A stretch of 64,000 nucleotides of DNA, from assembly GCF_002479495.1 (NCBI RefSeq), contig NZ_DLNQ01000010.1:73705-137704 (forward strand), written 5' to 3'. Below, one piece after another: positions 48,167-56,896 of this stretch; the stretch's first letter is position 1; the number at the start of each line of letters is the position of its first letter. Below the pieces are notes generated by a model that worked only from the letters and a program-made list of their open reading frames with translations, ran no database searches and was not told where the DNA came from. The position numbers and the translations under genes were made by a program. This DNA is from Brevundimonas sp. UBA7506. GTDB lineage: Bacteria; Pseudomonadota; Alphaproteobacteria; Caulobacterales; Caulobacteraceae.

Positions 48167-48949
48167 TTAGCGGACGATGCAGTCGCGGCCAGCGGCCTTC
48201 AGCGCGTTGCAGAAGGCCACAGCGCGATCGCGGCTCATGCCGGTGAAAGTGGTGCGATAGACGGTCGAGCCGTTGGCGGCGGTGACTTCCTGCACGCGCT
48301 TTTCAGCGCCCGAGGCGAACGAGCCGAAGCGGGCGGCGACGGCGGCGTACTCACGGTCGGCGATGGCGGTCGAAGAGAAGGCGCCGATCTGCACACCCGA
48401 CGATCCACCGGCGGCGGGTGCAGCCGCAGCTGGGGTCGCCTTGGGCGTGGGGGCGGGGGTCACGGGCGCGGGCTTGGCCGGAGCGGGCGCGGCGACGGCC
48501 GGCGCGGCGGGCGGCAGGGCCGTCGGCGCGGCGGGCAGAGGCTGGGGCGCGGGGCGCGGCTCGACCACCTCAGGGCCAGGCGTGAAGGTGGGGGCAGCGC
48601 CGACAGCCTCGCCGCCGTCGCGATAGACGCGCACGCCGGCTTCCGGGTCGATCGGCTGGGCGTCCAGCGGCGCCTCGACCTTCATGCTTTCAACCGGCGT
48701 GCCGACGGCGGGCGGGGCGTCGCTCGAGGAGCGCACGCCCGAGCGATAGAAGACCACCACGGCTACGATCAGCAGCAGCAAGACGATGGCGCTGATGATC
48801 AGGGTGATCGGCGGCGACTTGGCGGCCGGCGCACGACGCGGATCATAGCTGCGACGCTCGAACGGCAGGTCGTCGTCGGTGGGCGGCGTATAAGCCCCCC
48901 GCTCGCGGCCGGCGTTAGGGTTGCCTCGGTGATCGTCGTCGTAGGACAT
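48167..48949 (-). CDS. SPOR domain-containing membrane protein
   Basis: A 260-residue bitopic protein: a charged cytoplasmic N-terminus (about 45 residues), one membrane helix (ITLIISAIVLLLLIVAVVVFY), a Pro/Ala-rich periplasmic linker, and a C-terminal SPOR domain (about residues 183-260, VQIGAFSSTAIADREYAAV to AFCNALKAAGRDCIV) that binds denuded septal peptidoglycan. The final Cys pair may form a disulfide. It is grouped with nagZ and probably acts at the division site. Confidence 0.9.
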   Translation of the reverse strand: MSYDDDHRGNPNAGRERGAYTPPTDDDLPFERRSYDPRRAPAAKSPPITLIISAIVLLLLIVAVVVFYRSGVRSSSDAPPAVGTPVESMKVEAPLDAQPIDPEAGVRVYRDGGEAVGAAPTFTPGPEVVEPRPAPQPLPAAPTALPPAAPAVAAPAPAKPAPVTPAPTPKATPAAAAPAAGGSSGVQIGAFSSTAIADREYAAVAARFGSFASGAEKRVQEVTAANGSTVYRTTFTGMSRDRAVAFCNALKAAGRDCIVR

Positions 48950-49028
48950 GGGTCGCGCTTTCTGGATCGGCCCAGCGCGAATCGGCGCCGGGAAGCATCA
49001 GTCTAACCCGCCCGTGGCCGCTTTCGAA

Positions 49029-50228
49029 TCACAGATCAAGCGCCAGGTCGAGACTGAACAGCTTGCCGTGGACCTCGATGGCGTAGCGATCGGTCATGCC
49101 GGCGATATAGTCGCACACCGCCCGCGCCCGCTTGACCGGATCATCCGACATCGCCGGGGCCGACCATTCGGGCGGCATGACCTCGGGCTCGTCCATGAAC
49201 AGGTGGAACAGTTGCGACAGGACGCGGCGCGCCTGACTGCGGGTGCGATTGACCCGATAGTGGCGATACATCCGCTCGAACAGGAAGCGGCGCAGCACGC
49301 CCAGGTCGGCCATCATGCCGGCTGAGAACTGCACCATCATCTGCGGCGCCAGACGCACGTCCTCGACGGTGACGATGCGATGCTCGGCCAGGCGCCGCTC
49401 GGTCTCGGCCAGGACGTCGTCGACCATGATGCCGATCATGCGGCGCACGGCCTCCAGACGCACCATGCGGTCGTCCAGGGCGGGCCAGTCGCGGCGCACC
49501 TCGGCCAGGCACGGCCCGATCAGCGGAACCTCGGCCAGATCGGCCAGGGTGAACAGGCCCGCCTGCACCCCGTCGTCCACGTCGTGGTTGTTATAGGCGA
49601 TGTCGTCGGCGATCGCCGCGCACTGGGCCTCCAGCGAGGCGAAGGTGTCGAGGCGCAGATCCCAGTTGGCCGCCCCGCCCGGCGCATAGGCCGCGACCGT
49701 CTTCCACGCCGGGTCGTCCAGGTGATGCATCACCGGGCCGTTGTGCTTGATGACGCCCTCGACCGTCTCCCAGCTCAGGTTCAGGCCGGGGAATTTTGGA
49801 TAGCGGACTTCCAGCTCGGTGATGACGCGGAAGCTCTGGACGTTGTGATCAAAGCCGCCGTAGTCGGCCATCTGGGCCTGCAACTCGTCCTCACCCGCGT
49901 GGGCGAAGGGCGGGTGGCCCAGGTCGTGGGCCAGGGCGATGGTCTCGGCCAAGTCGTCGTCCAGCCGCAAGGCGTGGGCCAAGGACCGGGCGATCTGCGC
50001 CACCTCCAGACTGTGGGTCAGGCGGGTGCGATAGTGGTCGCCCTCGTGCGCCACGAAGACCTGGGTCTTCTCCTTCAGGCGACGGAAGGCGGTCGCGTGA
50101 ATGATGCGATCGCGGTCGCGGGCGAAGGGGGTGCGGGTGCGGCTGGCGGGCTCGAAAACATGGCGGCCGCGGCTGGCGGCGGGGTCTTCAGCGAAGGACG
50201 CGCGGGTCTGGCTCAAGGCGGACAGCAC
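49029..50228 (-). CDS. dgt: Deoxyguanosinetriphosphate triphosphohydrolase-like protein
   Basis: A 399-residue HD-domain dNTP triphosphohydrolase. [38 protein letters not shown] (HD histidine), [19 protein letters not shown] (HD pair) and [15 protein letters not shown] are family hallmarks. It hydrolyses dNTPs to nucleoside and triphosphate. Divergent from erpA (55-base gap), and 79 bases upstream of the SPOR gene, where argS is found in many relatives. Confidence 0.94.
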   Translation of the reverse strand: MLSALSQTRASFAEDPAASRGRHVFEPASRTRTPFARDRDRIIHATAFRRLKEKTQVFVAHEGDHYRTRLTHSLEVAQIARSLAHALRLDDDLAETIALAHDLGHPPFAHAGEDELQAQMADYGGFDHNVQSFRVITELEVRYPKFPGLNLSWETVEGVIKHNGPVMHHLDDPAWKTVAAYAPGGAANWDLRLDTFASLEAQCAAIADDIAYNNHDVDDGVQAGLFTLADLAEVPLIGPCLAEVRRDWPALDDRMVRLEAVRRMIGIMVDDVLAETERRLAEHRIVTVEDVRLAPQMMVQFSAGMMADLGVLRRFLFERMYRHYRVNRTRSQARRVLSQLFHLFMDEPEVMPPEWSAPAMSDDPVKRARAVCDYIAGMTDRYAIEVHGKLFSLDLALDL

Positions 50229-50283
50229 TTCTATTGCGACACAGGCCTTTGCGAACGCCTGTCAGCTCCTCATATAGAGAGCC

Positions 50284-50673
50284 GTGAGCACCGTCCAATC
50301 CACAGAATCAGTCCGCGACCTGTCGCTTTCGGTTTCCCCCCGCGCTCCGGAAGGCATCCTTCTGGCCGAGAGCGCGGCGAAACGTCTGGCCGGGCTGGCC
50401 GAGATCGAGGGCAAGCCCGTCATGCTGCGCGTCGCCGTCGACGGCGGCGGCTGCTCGGGCTTCCAGTACCGGCTGGAACTGGTCGACGCCCCCGAGGCCG
50501 ATGATCTGGTCGTGCGCCGCGACGGTCAGGCGGCGGTGATCGACCCCGTCTCCATCCCCTTCCTCAAGGGCTCCGAGATCGCCTTCGTCGACGAACTGGC
50601 AGGCGCGCAGTTCGTGGTGCGCAACCCCAACGCCTCGTCCAGCTGCGGCTGCGGCGTCAGCTTCGCCATCTAG
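50284..50673 (+). CDS. erpA: Iron-sulfur cluster insertion protein (HesB/IscA, ErpA type)
   Basis: A 129-residue A-type carrier that delivers Fe-S clusters to apo-proteins. The three cluster cysteines are in VDGGGCSGFQYRLEL and SSCGCGVSF. FVDELAGAQFVVRNPNAS is also typical. The start is a GTG at 50284. The pairing with a divergent dgt is a conserved alphaproteobacterial arrangement. Confidence 0.94.
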   Translation: MSTVQSTESVRDLSLSVSPRAPEGILLAESAAKRLAGLAEIEGKPVMLRVAVDGGGCSGFQYRLELVDAPEADDLVVRRDGQAAVIDPVSIPFLKGSEIAFVDELAGAQFVVRNPNASSSCGCGVSFAI

Positions 50674-50716
50674 GGCCACGCTTGGCGCGAGGGTGACGGG
50701 CGCCCATGTTCGCCTC

Positions 50717-51106
50717 ATGCGCCGCCTGATCTTCATGACGCTGCTTCTGGCCGCCGCGCCTCTGGCCGCGAACGCCCAGACCTGGCCCGGCTGGCCCGGT
50801 CCGCCGCCGCCCGGCTACGACCGCGGCTCGGCCATCGCCGACCAGCACCGGATCGAGATGGACCGCCTGCGCAACCAGGCCGCCGAGCGCGAGGCTCTGG
50901 TCCAGCAGCAGCGGTTGCAGACGCAACTGACCATCCTGCAGCTTCAGGCCGCACGCCAGGCGACGCCGCCCATGCCCCCGCCGACCGCCTATGTCCGATC
51001 GCCCGAAGATGCGCGGCAGGCCCGCGAGGCCCAGACCGCCCGGCGCGAGGAAATGACCCGCAGCGTCACCGAGATCGACGCCTGGCTGGACCGCCGCCCG
51101 CACTGA
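50717..51106 (+). CDS. Small exported coiled-coil protein, function unknown
   Basis: A 129-residue protein: signal peptide (RRLIFMTLLLAAAPLAANA-Q), a Trp/Pro/Gly-rich stretch (TWPGWPGPPPPG), then a Gln/Arg/Ala-rich helix (about residues 45-85) likely to form a coiled coil, and a second helical part near the end. An upstream GTG at 50693 is possible but would bury the signal peptide. No family recognised. Confidence 0.6.
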   Translation: MRRLIFMTLLLAAAPLAANAQTWPGWPGPPPPGYDRGSAIADQHRIEMDRLRNQAAEREALVQQQRLQTQLTILQLQAARQATPPMPPPTAYVRSPEDARQAREAQTARREEMTRSVTEIDAWLDRRPH

Positions 51107-51188
51107 GCCTTCGTTACAATTGCATCCCTTCCCCGCTCCCGGCGTTTTCGCCTAGCTTGGGGCGGGATTTCAGGGCGGAGACGACATC

Positions 51189-52040
51189 ATGCGTTGGCAG
51201 GGCGGACGGCGCGGCGGCGGCATTGAAGACCGGCGCGGCATGGGCGGCGGCGCTGTGGCCGGCGGCGGCATCGGCGTTCTGGTGCTGGCGGCCATCGGCT
51301 ACTTCGTCTTCGGCATCGACCCCAACACCACCCAGCAGGTCGCCAGCCAATTCGGCGGCGCCAGCCAGTCCGAACAGGCCGGAAAGATGGGCTCGCCCGA
51401 GGATCAGGCGGGCCAGTTCGTCGAGGTCATCGGCTCCAACATCAACGACGTCTGGAAGACCAAGCTGCGCGGCTACACCCCGCCGACCACCGTCCTCTAT
51501 GAACAAGGCACCTCGACCGGCTGCGGCTTCGGCCAGTCAGCCATGGGGCCCTTCTACTGCCCCGCCGATCAGAAGGTTTATCTCGATCTCGGCTTCTGGC
51601 GCGAGATGGAGACCAAGCTCGGGGCCTCGGGCGCCGACTTCGCCAAGGCCTATGTCATCGCCCATGAGTTCGGCCACCACGTCCAGAACCTGACCGGCGC
51701 CAGCGACCAGGTGCAGCGCGCCCAGCAGACGGCGCGTTCACAGGCCGAGGGCAACAAGTATTCCGTCGCGCTGGAGCTTCAGGCCGACTGCTACGCCGGG
51801 GTCTGGGCCCGCAACGCCGCCGCCGTGTCCGGCGGTCAGGTGGCGCTGGAGCCGGGCGATCTGGAGGAAGGCATGAAGACCGCCCAGGCCATCGGCGACG
51901 ATGCGCTGCAACGTCGTGGCGGCGGCCGCGTCTCGCCCGAAAGCTTCACCCACGGCTCCTCGGCCCAGCGGGTCGAGTGGCTGCAACGCGGCTATCAGAC
52001 CGGCGATCCGGCGTCCTGCGACACCTTCAAGGGGCTGTGA
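51189..52040 (+). CDS. YpfJ-type neutral zinc metallopeptidase, membrane-anchored
   Basis: A 283-residue protein of the KPN_02809/YpfJ family. The Gly/Arg-rich N-terminus (RWQGGRRGGGIEDRRG) is followed by one membrane helix (about residues 30-48). The zinc motif HEFGHHVQ sits near residue 160, and ELQADCYAGVWA supplies the third ligand region. TGCGFGQSAMGPFYCPADQKVYLDLGF is typical. The substrate is unknown. It ends 4 bases before the convergent retropepsin stop. Confidence 0.92.
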   Translation: MRWQGGRRGGGIEDRRGMGGGAVAGGGIGVLVLAAIGYFVFGIDPNTTQQVASQFGGASQSEQAGKMGSPEDQAGQFVEVIGSNINDVWKTKLRGYTPPTTVLYEQGTSTGCGFGQSAMGPFYCPADQKVYLDLGFWREMETKLGASGADFAKAYVIAHEFGHHVQNLTGASDQVQRAQQTARSQAEGNKYSVALELQADCYAGVWARNAAAVSGGQVALEPGDLEEGMKTAQAIGDDALQRRGGGRVSPESFTHGSSAQRVEWLQRGYQTGDPASCDTFKGL

Positions 52041-52044
52041 CGCC

Positions 52045-52989
52045 CTAGCCCACCGTCAAGTCCATCTGGGGCGAGACGTGCAAAAGCCCTCGCCCCAGGT
52101 CCAGGCTCACGTCGCGATCGTCAAACGCCGCCATGCCCAGCAGGGCGTCGGGATAGTTCGGCAAGGGCGAGTCGGCGAAGACCGGCGTCGCGACCCCGCG
52201 CCACAGGTCGTCGCCGAAGGTGACGGTCCGCGCCTCGATCACCCGCGCCCGCGCCACGCCGCCCAGAACGATGCTGGACCCGGCGGTCTCGGGCCGACCG
52301 TCCAGCAGGCCCGCCGCCTCGGCCGCGCCCTGGCTGAGGGCGATCAGGGACGAAAAGCCCGTATCGACCACCGCCCGCAGAACCGCGCTCTCGACCGTGA
52401 CCTCGGCAGTCAGCGCCGTACCGCTGCGTCTGACCGGAACCTGACGCAGAGCGGGCGAGACGACATGACCGCCCGGATCGGCAAACCGTGCCCGACGGCG
52501 CTTCATGTCCAGTCCCAGCACCGCCTCGCCCAGTAGATCCTGTCCCAGCACCAAAGGCGCGCCGAGCCCCTCCGCCGAGGCGATAGGCCCCAGATCGAGG
52601 ATGGCCGCCCGCAGCGCGCCGACGCCCAGGGACCCGATGCTCAGGTCCAGCGTCACGCCGCGCCCCACCTGCGGCTGACCGCCGACGCCATAGGCCACCA
52701 ACGGCATGTCGAAGAAGGTCGTCAGGCCCAGGGCCTCGACCAGGGCCCGGTCGATCACCGAATACTGGGCGCCGCTGTCGATCAGGGCGGTGATCTCGCG
52801 CCCGGCGATCCGCACCCGCACGGTCGGCGTGGCGGCGTCCGCGACCACGAAGGACGACCAGCCGCTGGTCCCGCCCTCGGGGAAGGTCAGGCGGGGCCGC
52901 CGCCAGATGACATGATCCTTCAGCCACAGGCCGCCGCCTACGGCGGCCGCGGCGGCGCCCGCGCGGATCAGGAAGGAACGGCGTCTCAT
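52045..52989 (-). CDS. Tat-exported double retropepsin-like aspartic protease
   Basis: A 314-residue protein whose N-terminus RRRSFLIRAGAAAAAVGGG is a twin-arginine export signal. Two retropepsin-type domains follow: the first with ITALIDSGAQYSVID, the second with LRAVVDTGFSSLIALS, each providing one D-S/T-G. One chain could therefore form a complete active site. The ATG at 52989 is chosen to expose the Tat signal; an ATG at 53001 and an Arg-rich extension to 53082 coded by a short repeat are possible. The substrate is unknown. Confidence 0.8.
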   Translation of the reverse strand: MRRRSFLIRAGAAAAAVGGGLWLKDHVIWRRPRLTFPEGGTSGWSSFVVADAATPTVRVRIAGREITALIDSGAQYSVIDRALVEALGLTTFFDMPLVAYGVGGQPQVGRGVTLDLSIGSLGVGALRAAILDLGPIASAEGLGAPLVLGQDLLGEAVLGLDMKRRRARFADPGGHVVSPALRQVPVRRSGTALTAEVTVESAVLRAVVDTGFSSLIALSQGAAEAAGLLDGRPETAGSSIVLGGVARARVIEARTVTFGDDLWRGVATPVFADSPLPNYPDALLGMAAFDDRDVSLDLGRGLLHVSPQMDLTVG

Positions 52990-53030
52990 GGTCCCTGACA
53001 TGGACCGGACCGCGACGAGACGCCAGCCCC

Positions 53031-53054
53031 GCCGTCGCCGTCGCCGTCGCCGTA
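53031..53054. repeat. Short GCCGTC microsatellite
   Basis: Four tandem GCCGTC units, the last imperfect, lie about 40-65 bases upstream of the retropepsin ATG and about 100 bases before thrC. In the frame of the retropepsin gene the repeat would read as Arg-Arg on the minus strand. A possible slippage site. Confidence 0.7.
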
Positions 53055-53155
53055 CGCCCCGCATCGCCATCTTGTTGCGCAAAATCGCGAAATCGCCTTC
53101 GCAGGCGCAAAATAATCATGACGAAGCGCCGAACGACGGCTAGAAACGACCCGAC

Positions 53156-54544
53156 ATGACCGCCTCCCCTGACCGCTATCTTTCGACGCGCGGCGACGCC
53201 GCCCCGACCAGTTTCGCCGACGCCCTGCTGCGCGGCATCGCCCCCGACGGCGGCCTCTACATGCCGCAGGCCTGGCCGACCCTGCCCGCCGACGCGGCGC
53301 GTCCCGGCCGGACCTATGCGGAGATGGCGAAAGAAGCGATTTCGCCCTTCATCGGCGACGCCCTGCCCGCCGGCGCGCTCGACCGCGCCCTGGACCGCCT
53401 GACGCGCGGCTTCGACCACCCGGCGGTGACGCCCCTGGTCGAGCTGGAGCCGGGTCTGTTCGTGCTGGAGCTGTTCCACGGCCCGACCGCCGCCTTCAAG
53501 GATCTGGCGATGCAGCTGGTCGCCGCCCTGTCGGACGAGGCCCTGGCCGCGACCGGCCAGAAGCTGACCCTGCTGACCGCCACCAGCGGGGACACCGGCG
53601 CCGCCGCCGTGCGCGCCTTCGCCGGCGCCGAGCGCATCAACCTGGTGGTGCTGCACCCGCTGGACCGCGTCTCGCCGGTGCAGCGCAAGCAGATGACCAC
53701 GGTCCAGGCCGACAACGTCCTGAACCTGGCCGTGCGCGGCGACTTCGACGACTGCCAGCGTCTGGTGAAAGGCCTTCTGGCCGAGGAGAGCCTGCGCGAA
53801 GGCCGCCGCCTGTCGTCGGTCAACTCGATCAACTGGGGCCGTCTGGCGGGCCAGATTCCCTACTATGTCTCGGCCACGGCCCAGCTGGGTCAGGCGGCGA
53901 CCTTCGTCGTCCCCACCGGCAATTTCGGCGACGCCTTCGCCGGCATCGCCGCCAAGAAGATGGGCTTGCCGGTCAAGGGCTTCGCCGCCGCCGTCAACCA
54001 GAACGACGCCCTGGCCCGCGCCATAAACCAGGGCGTCTATGCCCGACGCCCCGCCGTCGAGAGCGGCAGCGTGTCGATGGATGTGCAGGCCCCCTCCAAC
54101 TTCGAACGCCTGGTCTATGAAGCCTCGGGCCGCGACGCCGAGGCCACCCGCGCGGTGTTCGAGACCTTCGCTCGCGACGGGTCCGTCACCCTATCGCCTG
54201 ACCTGCTGGCCGCACTGAAGGCCGAGGTCTCCGCCGTCTCCATCGACGAGGCGACGACCAAGGCCGAGATCGCCCACGCCCACGCCGCCTGGGGCCGCGT
54301 CGTCTGCCCGCACACCGCCGTGGCCCTGGCCGCTGCGCGTCAGTTGGACCGTGCTGACGGCCCGGTCGTCGCCCTGTCGACCGCCCACCCGTCCAAGTTC
54401 GGCGCCTTTGTCTCCGACGTGCTCGGTTTCGAGCCGGAAGCCGCCCCCGTCATCCGCGCCCTGGGCGACCAGCCCGAGCGCCTGACCATCATCGACAATA
54501 CGGCGGAAGCCGCCCTGGCGGCGGTGAAGGGTTTCGCGAACTAA
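53156..54544 (+). CDS. thrC: Threonine synthase
   Basis: A 462-residue PLP enzyme converting O-phosphohomoserine to threonine. YLSTRGDAAPTSFADALLRGIAPDGGLYMP is the classic start; the PLP lysine is in HGPTAAFKDLAMQL; also TATSGDTGAAAV, VVPTGNFGDAFAG and LSTAHPSKF. thrB and thrA-like genes lie about 2.4 kb away on the other strand, with accessory genes between, so the thr genes are clustered but not in one operon. Confidence 0.96.
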   Translation: MTASPDRYLSTRGDAAPTSFADALLRGIAPDGGLYMPQAWPTLPADAARPGRTYAEMAKEAISPFIGDALPAGALDRALDRLTRGFDHPAVTPLVELEPGLFVLELFHGPTAAFKDLAMQLVAALSDEALAATGQKLTLLTATSGDTGAAAVRAFAGAERINLVVLHPLDRVSPVQRKQMTTVQADNVLNLAVRGDFDDCQRLVKGLLAEESLREGRRLSSVNSINWGRLAGQIPYYVSATAQLGQAATFVVPTGNFGDAFAGIAAKKMGLPVKGFAAAVNQNDALARAINQGVYARRPAVESGSVSMDVQAPSNFERLVYEASGRDAEATRAVFETFARDGSVTLSPDLLAALKAEVSAVSIDEATTKAEIAHAHAAWGRVVCPHTAVALAAARQLDRADGPVVALSTAHPSKFGAFVSDVLGFEPEAAPVIRALGDQPERLTIIDNTAEAALAAVKGFAN

Positions 54545-54547
54545 GGA

Positions 54548-55492
54548 CTACCCCACCAGACGCGGATGGCGCGGCGTGCCGCGCGGACATTCCAGCGCCT
54601 CCCGGTCCCAGGCCGCCAGATCGGCGGCGGCCTCGTAGGTGGATTCCAGAAAGGCGCAGACGGCGGCGTCGGGATCGTCCTCGGCCCGCACCACCGCATA
54701 GGGCAGGACGAACTCGCCCAAAGCCGCGTCTCAGTGCGCCGCGACTGGCGCGACCGTCGCCGCCTCAAACCCCGGCGGGGCGGGATAGGCATAGGCGTAG
54801 AAGGCGGGTTCGCGCCCCGGATCGCCGGGCCAGAAGCCCGCGCTGGCTACCTCGTGTGAATAGGCTTCGCGTGTCACCGCATCAGGCAGGTTCGGCACCC
54901 CGCCCGGATGCAGGGGCGCGGGCCGTCCCGAGAACCGCGTCACCGCCAGATCGAACGCGCCCCAGAACAGATGAACCGGGCTGCACTTGCCCAGAAACCC
55001 GGTGCGGAACAGGTTGAAGACCCGGTCGACCTGCACCAGCGCCCGCCAGTAGTCGCGCGCGACCTCGGGATCATAGTGTCGAAACCGCTCATCCAGCGGA
55101 AAGGGCGTCGCCTCTGCCATTTCATCCGGCGTCAGGTCGATGTGGCAGGCCACGCCCAGGGCGGTCAGGGCCTCCTGAACCTCGGCGTAAAAGTCGGCCA
55201 CCGTCCCGGATTTCAGCACGATCCGGCGCTCGCCCCCGTCGCTGACTCGGATGATCAGGGCCCCGGCGACAAGGTCGAACTCCATCGAAAACCCCACCGC
55301 GCCGTGGGGGATCAGGCCGGTCGTCAGCCCCCGCGCCGAGACCCGCAGCGTCACGTGCCAGCCGTGGTTCAGCCAGGGCGTCTGCGACAGCCGCGTCTTG
55401 CCGACGATCTGCGCCCACAGTTGCAACGTCTCCATCGTCGGCCACAGCCGCGCCGCCGTCAGTTCGGGCCATGCCTCCGCGCGCGCAGTCAT
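54548..55492 (-). pseudogene. DUF5996 family gene interrupted by an in-frame TGA
   Basis: The reading frame begins at the ATG at 55492, after a strong GAGGAGG, and codes DUF5996 family sequence (WPELTAARLWPTMETLQLWAQ, FYAYAYPAPPGFEAA). At 54731-54733 it meets TGA. The next 60 codons continue in the same frame with conserved family C-terminal sequence (DAALGEFVLPYAVVR, FLESTYEAAADLAAWDREAL) and end at TAG 54548-54550, 3 bases from the thrC stop. The natural protein would be about 314 residues; the stop truncates it to about 253. TGG to TGA is one change. A sequencing error is possible; frameshift is excluded because the frame is unchanged. Confidence 0.85.
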
Positions 55493-55631
55493 CCGAAACC
55501 TCCTCGCCTGCCCCTGCCTCAAAGGCACGCGCGGCGAGATCGTTGCACGGGGGGCGTAAAGGGACCCGGCGAGCGCCGGCTAAGGGTGAGAAGCGGACTG
55601 CCTCTTATTAGGAATTGAGACTGCGCCCAGA

Positions 55632-56756
55632 CTAGAATCCAAAATGTTTGAAGGCGAGCGACCGGCATGTGCCGTCGAGTCCAGGAAACAGGGCTCCATG
55701 GTGAATGCCCATCAAGGCGAGATCGCTCAAGGCTTGTTCGCGATCCGTAACGGGTATGTCTACTGCACGCAGGTAGGGGATTTTGGTGAGCGATTCAGCG
55801 TGTTCTAGATAGTCTTCTATGTCATCTATATTTGCTAGCGTCACACATGCCTGCTGAGTAACTACACGATTATTAGAAATCGACTCCACATCTACAATAG
55901 AAAATTGCAGACTAGTGAAAGCGACTGTGTCGCGCTGACTAAGTGCGAGCCATGATTTTCGGTCAAACATATAGATGCGGACATTCCCCTCGGTCCGCTC
56001 CCTAGGGACACGTTCGAAGGCGAAATAAGCTGCGATGAAGGGCGACCAAGTCCAGTCAAGGAGCGGGGTCGGATAGCCGTGGTGCTGGAGCAGGTTATAG
56101 AAAGCTCCCGTGTCTGCCGGGCGATTCAGATCGAACCGATAGGCGCACTGGCTGCCGATGATCCTATGGGCATCAGGGACAAGCTCCTGCCTATAGCGGT
56201 TCAGGTTCTTGCGAGGCGAGCGATGAAATGACGTTCTCAGTCGCCACGGCTCGGCTTGCCCGCGATGTATGAACCGCCCGCGCTCTTGGGTGAACGCCGA
56301 TGCGCGGAAATCAGCCCAAGAAATCGGTGTGGGATTGATCCTAGACGGACTGACGTGGCTACGCAGCGCGGTCCCGTGACCTTTTGACCCAGGAAAGCCC
56401 TCTGTCGGTTGGCCCGTGAAGGCGAAATGGACATTCGGGCCGTCAAACGTCAGGTCAAGGTCGATAGTTCGAGAGGCCAGTGCATTCGGGAAATAGTTTG
56501 GCATCTCGTCATGGCGGAACCGGAGACCGTCATGGGGACGAAATGGCTGCGTCGGCAGAGCTTTGAATGACCCGTGTGTGTGCCCAACTGGCATCGCGAA
56601 CTCGACAGCTATGGAGACAATGTCGGGATCGTCTGGGTAGTGGTAGGCAATGCCCTCGATAAGGTCGCCTTGCCGTTCAAGCTCTAGAGTCACCCATCCG
56701 TTTGTGTCTCCGGCGTCACGCCCAACCCATTGCCCGTCGAATCGCACATCGTTCAT
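55632..56756 (-). CDS. FRG domain-containing protein with unknown N-terminal domain
   Basis: A 374-residue protein. Residues 1-140 form an unfamiliar beta-rich domain (starts FDGQWVGRDAGDTNGW). The FRG domain follows: RFIHRGQAEPWRLRTSFHR (about residue 160) and LLQHHGYPTPLLDWTWSP then AAYFAF (about 220-245) match its two defining motifs closely. The molecular function of FRG domains is not firmly established; they are frequent in mobile and defence neighbourhoods. The gene is clearly richer in A/T than its neighbours, suggesting acquisition. No partner gene, integrase or repeat is seen at its borders. Confidence 0.8.
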   Translation of the reverse strand: MNDVRFDGQWVGRDAGDTNGWVTLELERQGDLIEGIAYHYPDDPDIVSIAVEFAMPVGHTHGSFKALPTQPFRPHDGLRFRHDEMPNYFPNALASRTIDLDLTFDGPNVHFAFTGQPTEGFPGSKGHGTALRSHVSPSRINPTPISWADFRASAFTQERGRFIHRGQAEPWRLRTSFHRSPRKNLNRYRQELVPDAHRIIGSQCAYRFDLNRPADTGAFYNLLQHHGYPTPLLDWTWSPFIAAYFAFERVPRERTEGNVRIYMFDRKSWLALSQRDTVAFTSLQFSIVDVESISNNRVVTQQACVTLANIDDIEDYLEHAESLTKIPYLRAVDIPVTDREQALSDLALMGIHHGALFPGLDGTCRSLAFKHFGF

Positions 56757-56896
56757 TTGGGGACGATCTCACAGAACGCAGTTAAGCGCGCCGGAGCGTC
56801 ATGTGATGTCCACAGAATGTCCCGTTGACACTCACCAGCGAGCTTAACCGCACTTATGTCCGCTGCGGAGTCGAAAGCGGCGTCTCGTCCTCCTCC

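Noticed and set aside
54731..54733. TGA in the DUF5996 gene as a selenocysteine codon
   Set aside because: No SECIS-like hairpin is evident directly after it, the family is not a known selenoprotein, and TGG to TGA is a simpler explanation.
54545..54792. An 83-codon Arg/Pro-rich frame on the minus strand near thrC
   Set aside because: It is an out-of-frame reading of the DUF5996 C-terminal region; the in-frame translation there carries the conserved family sequence.
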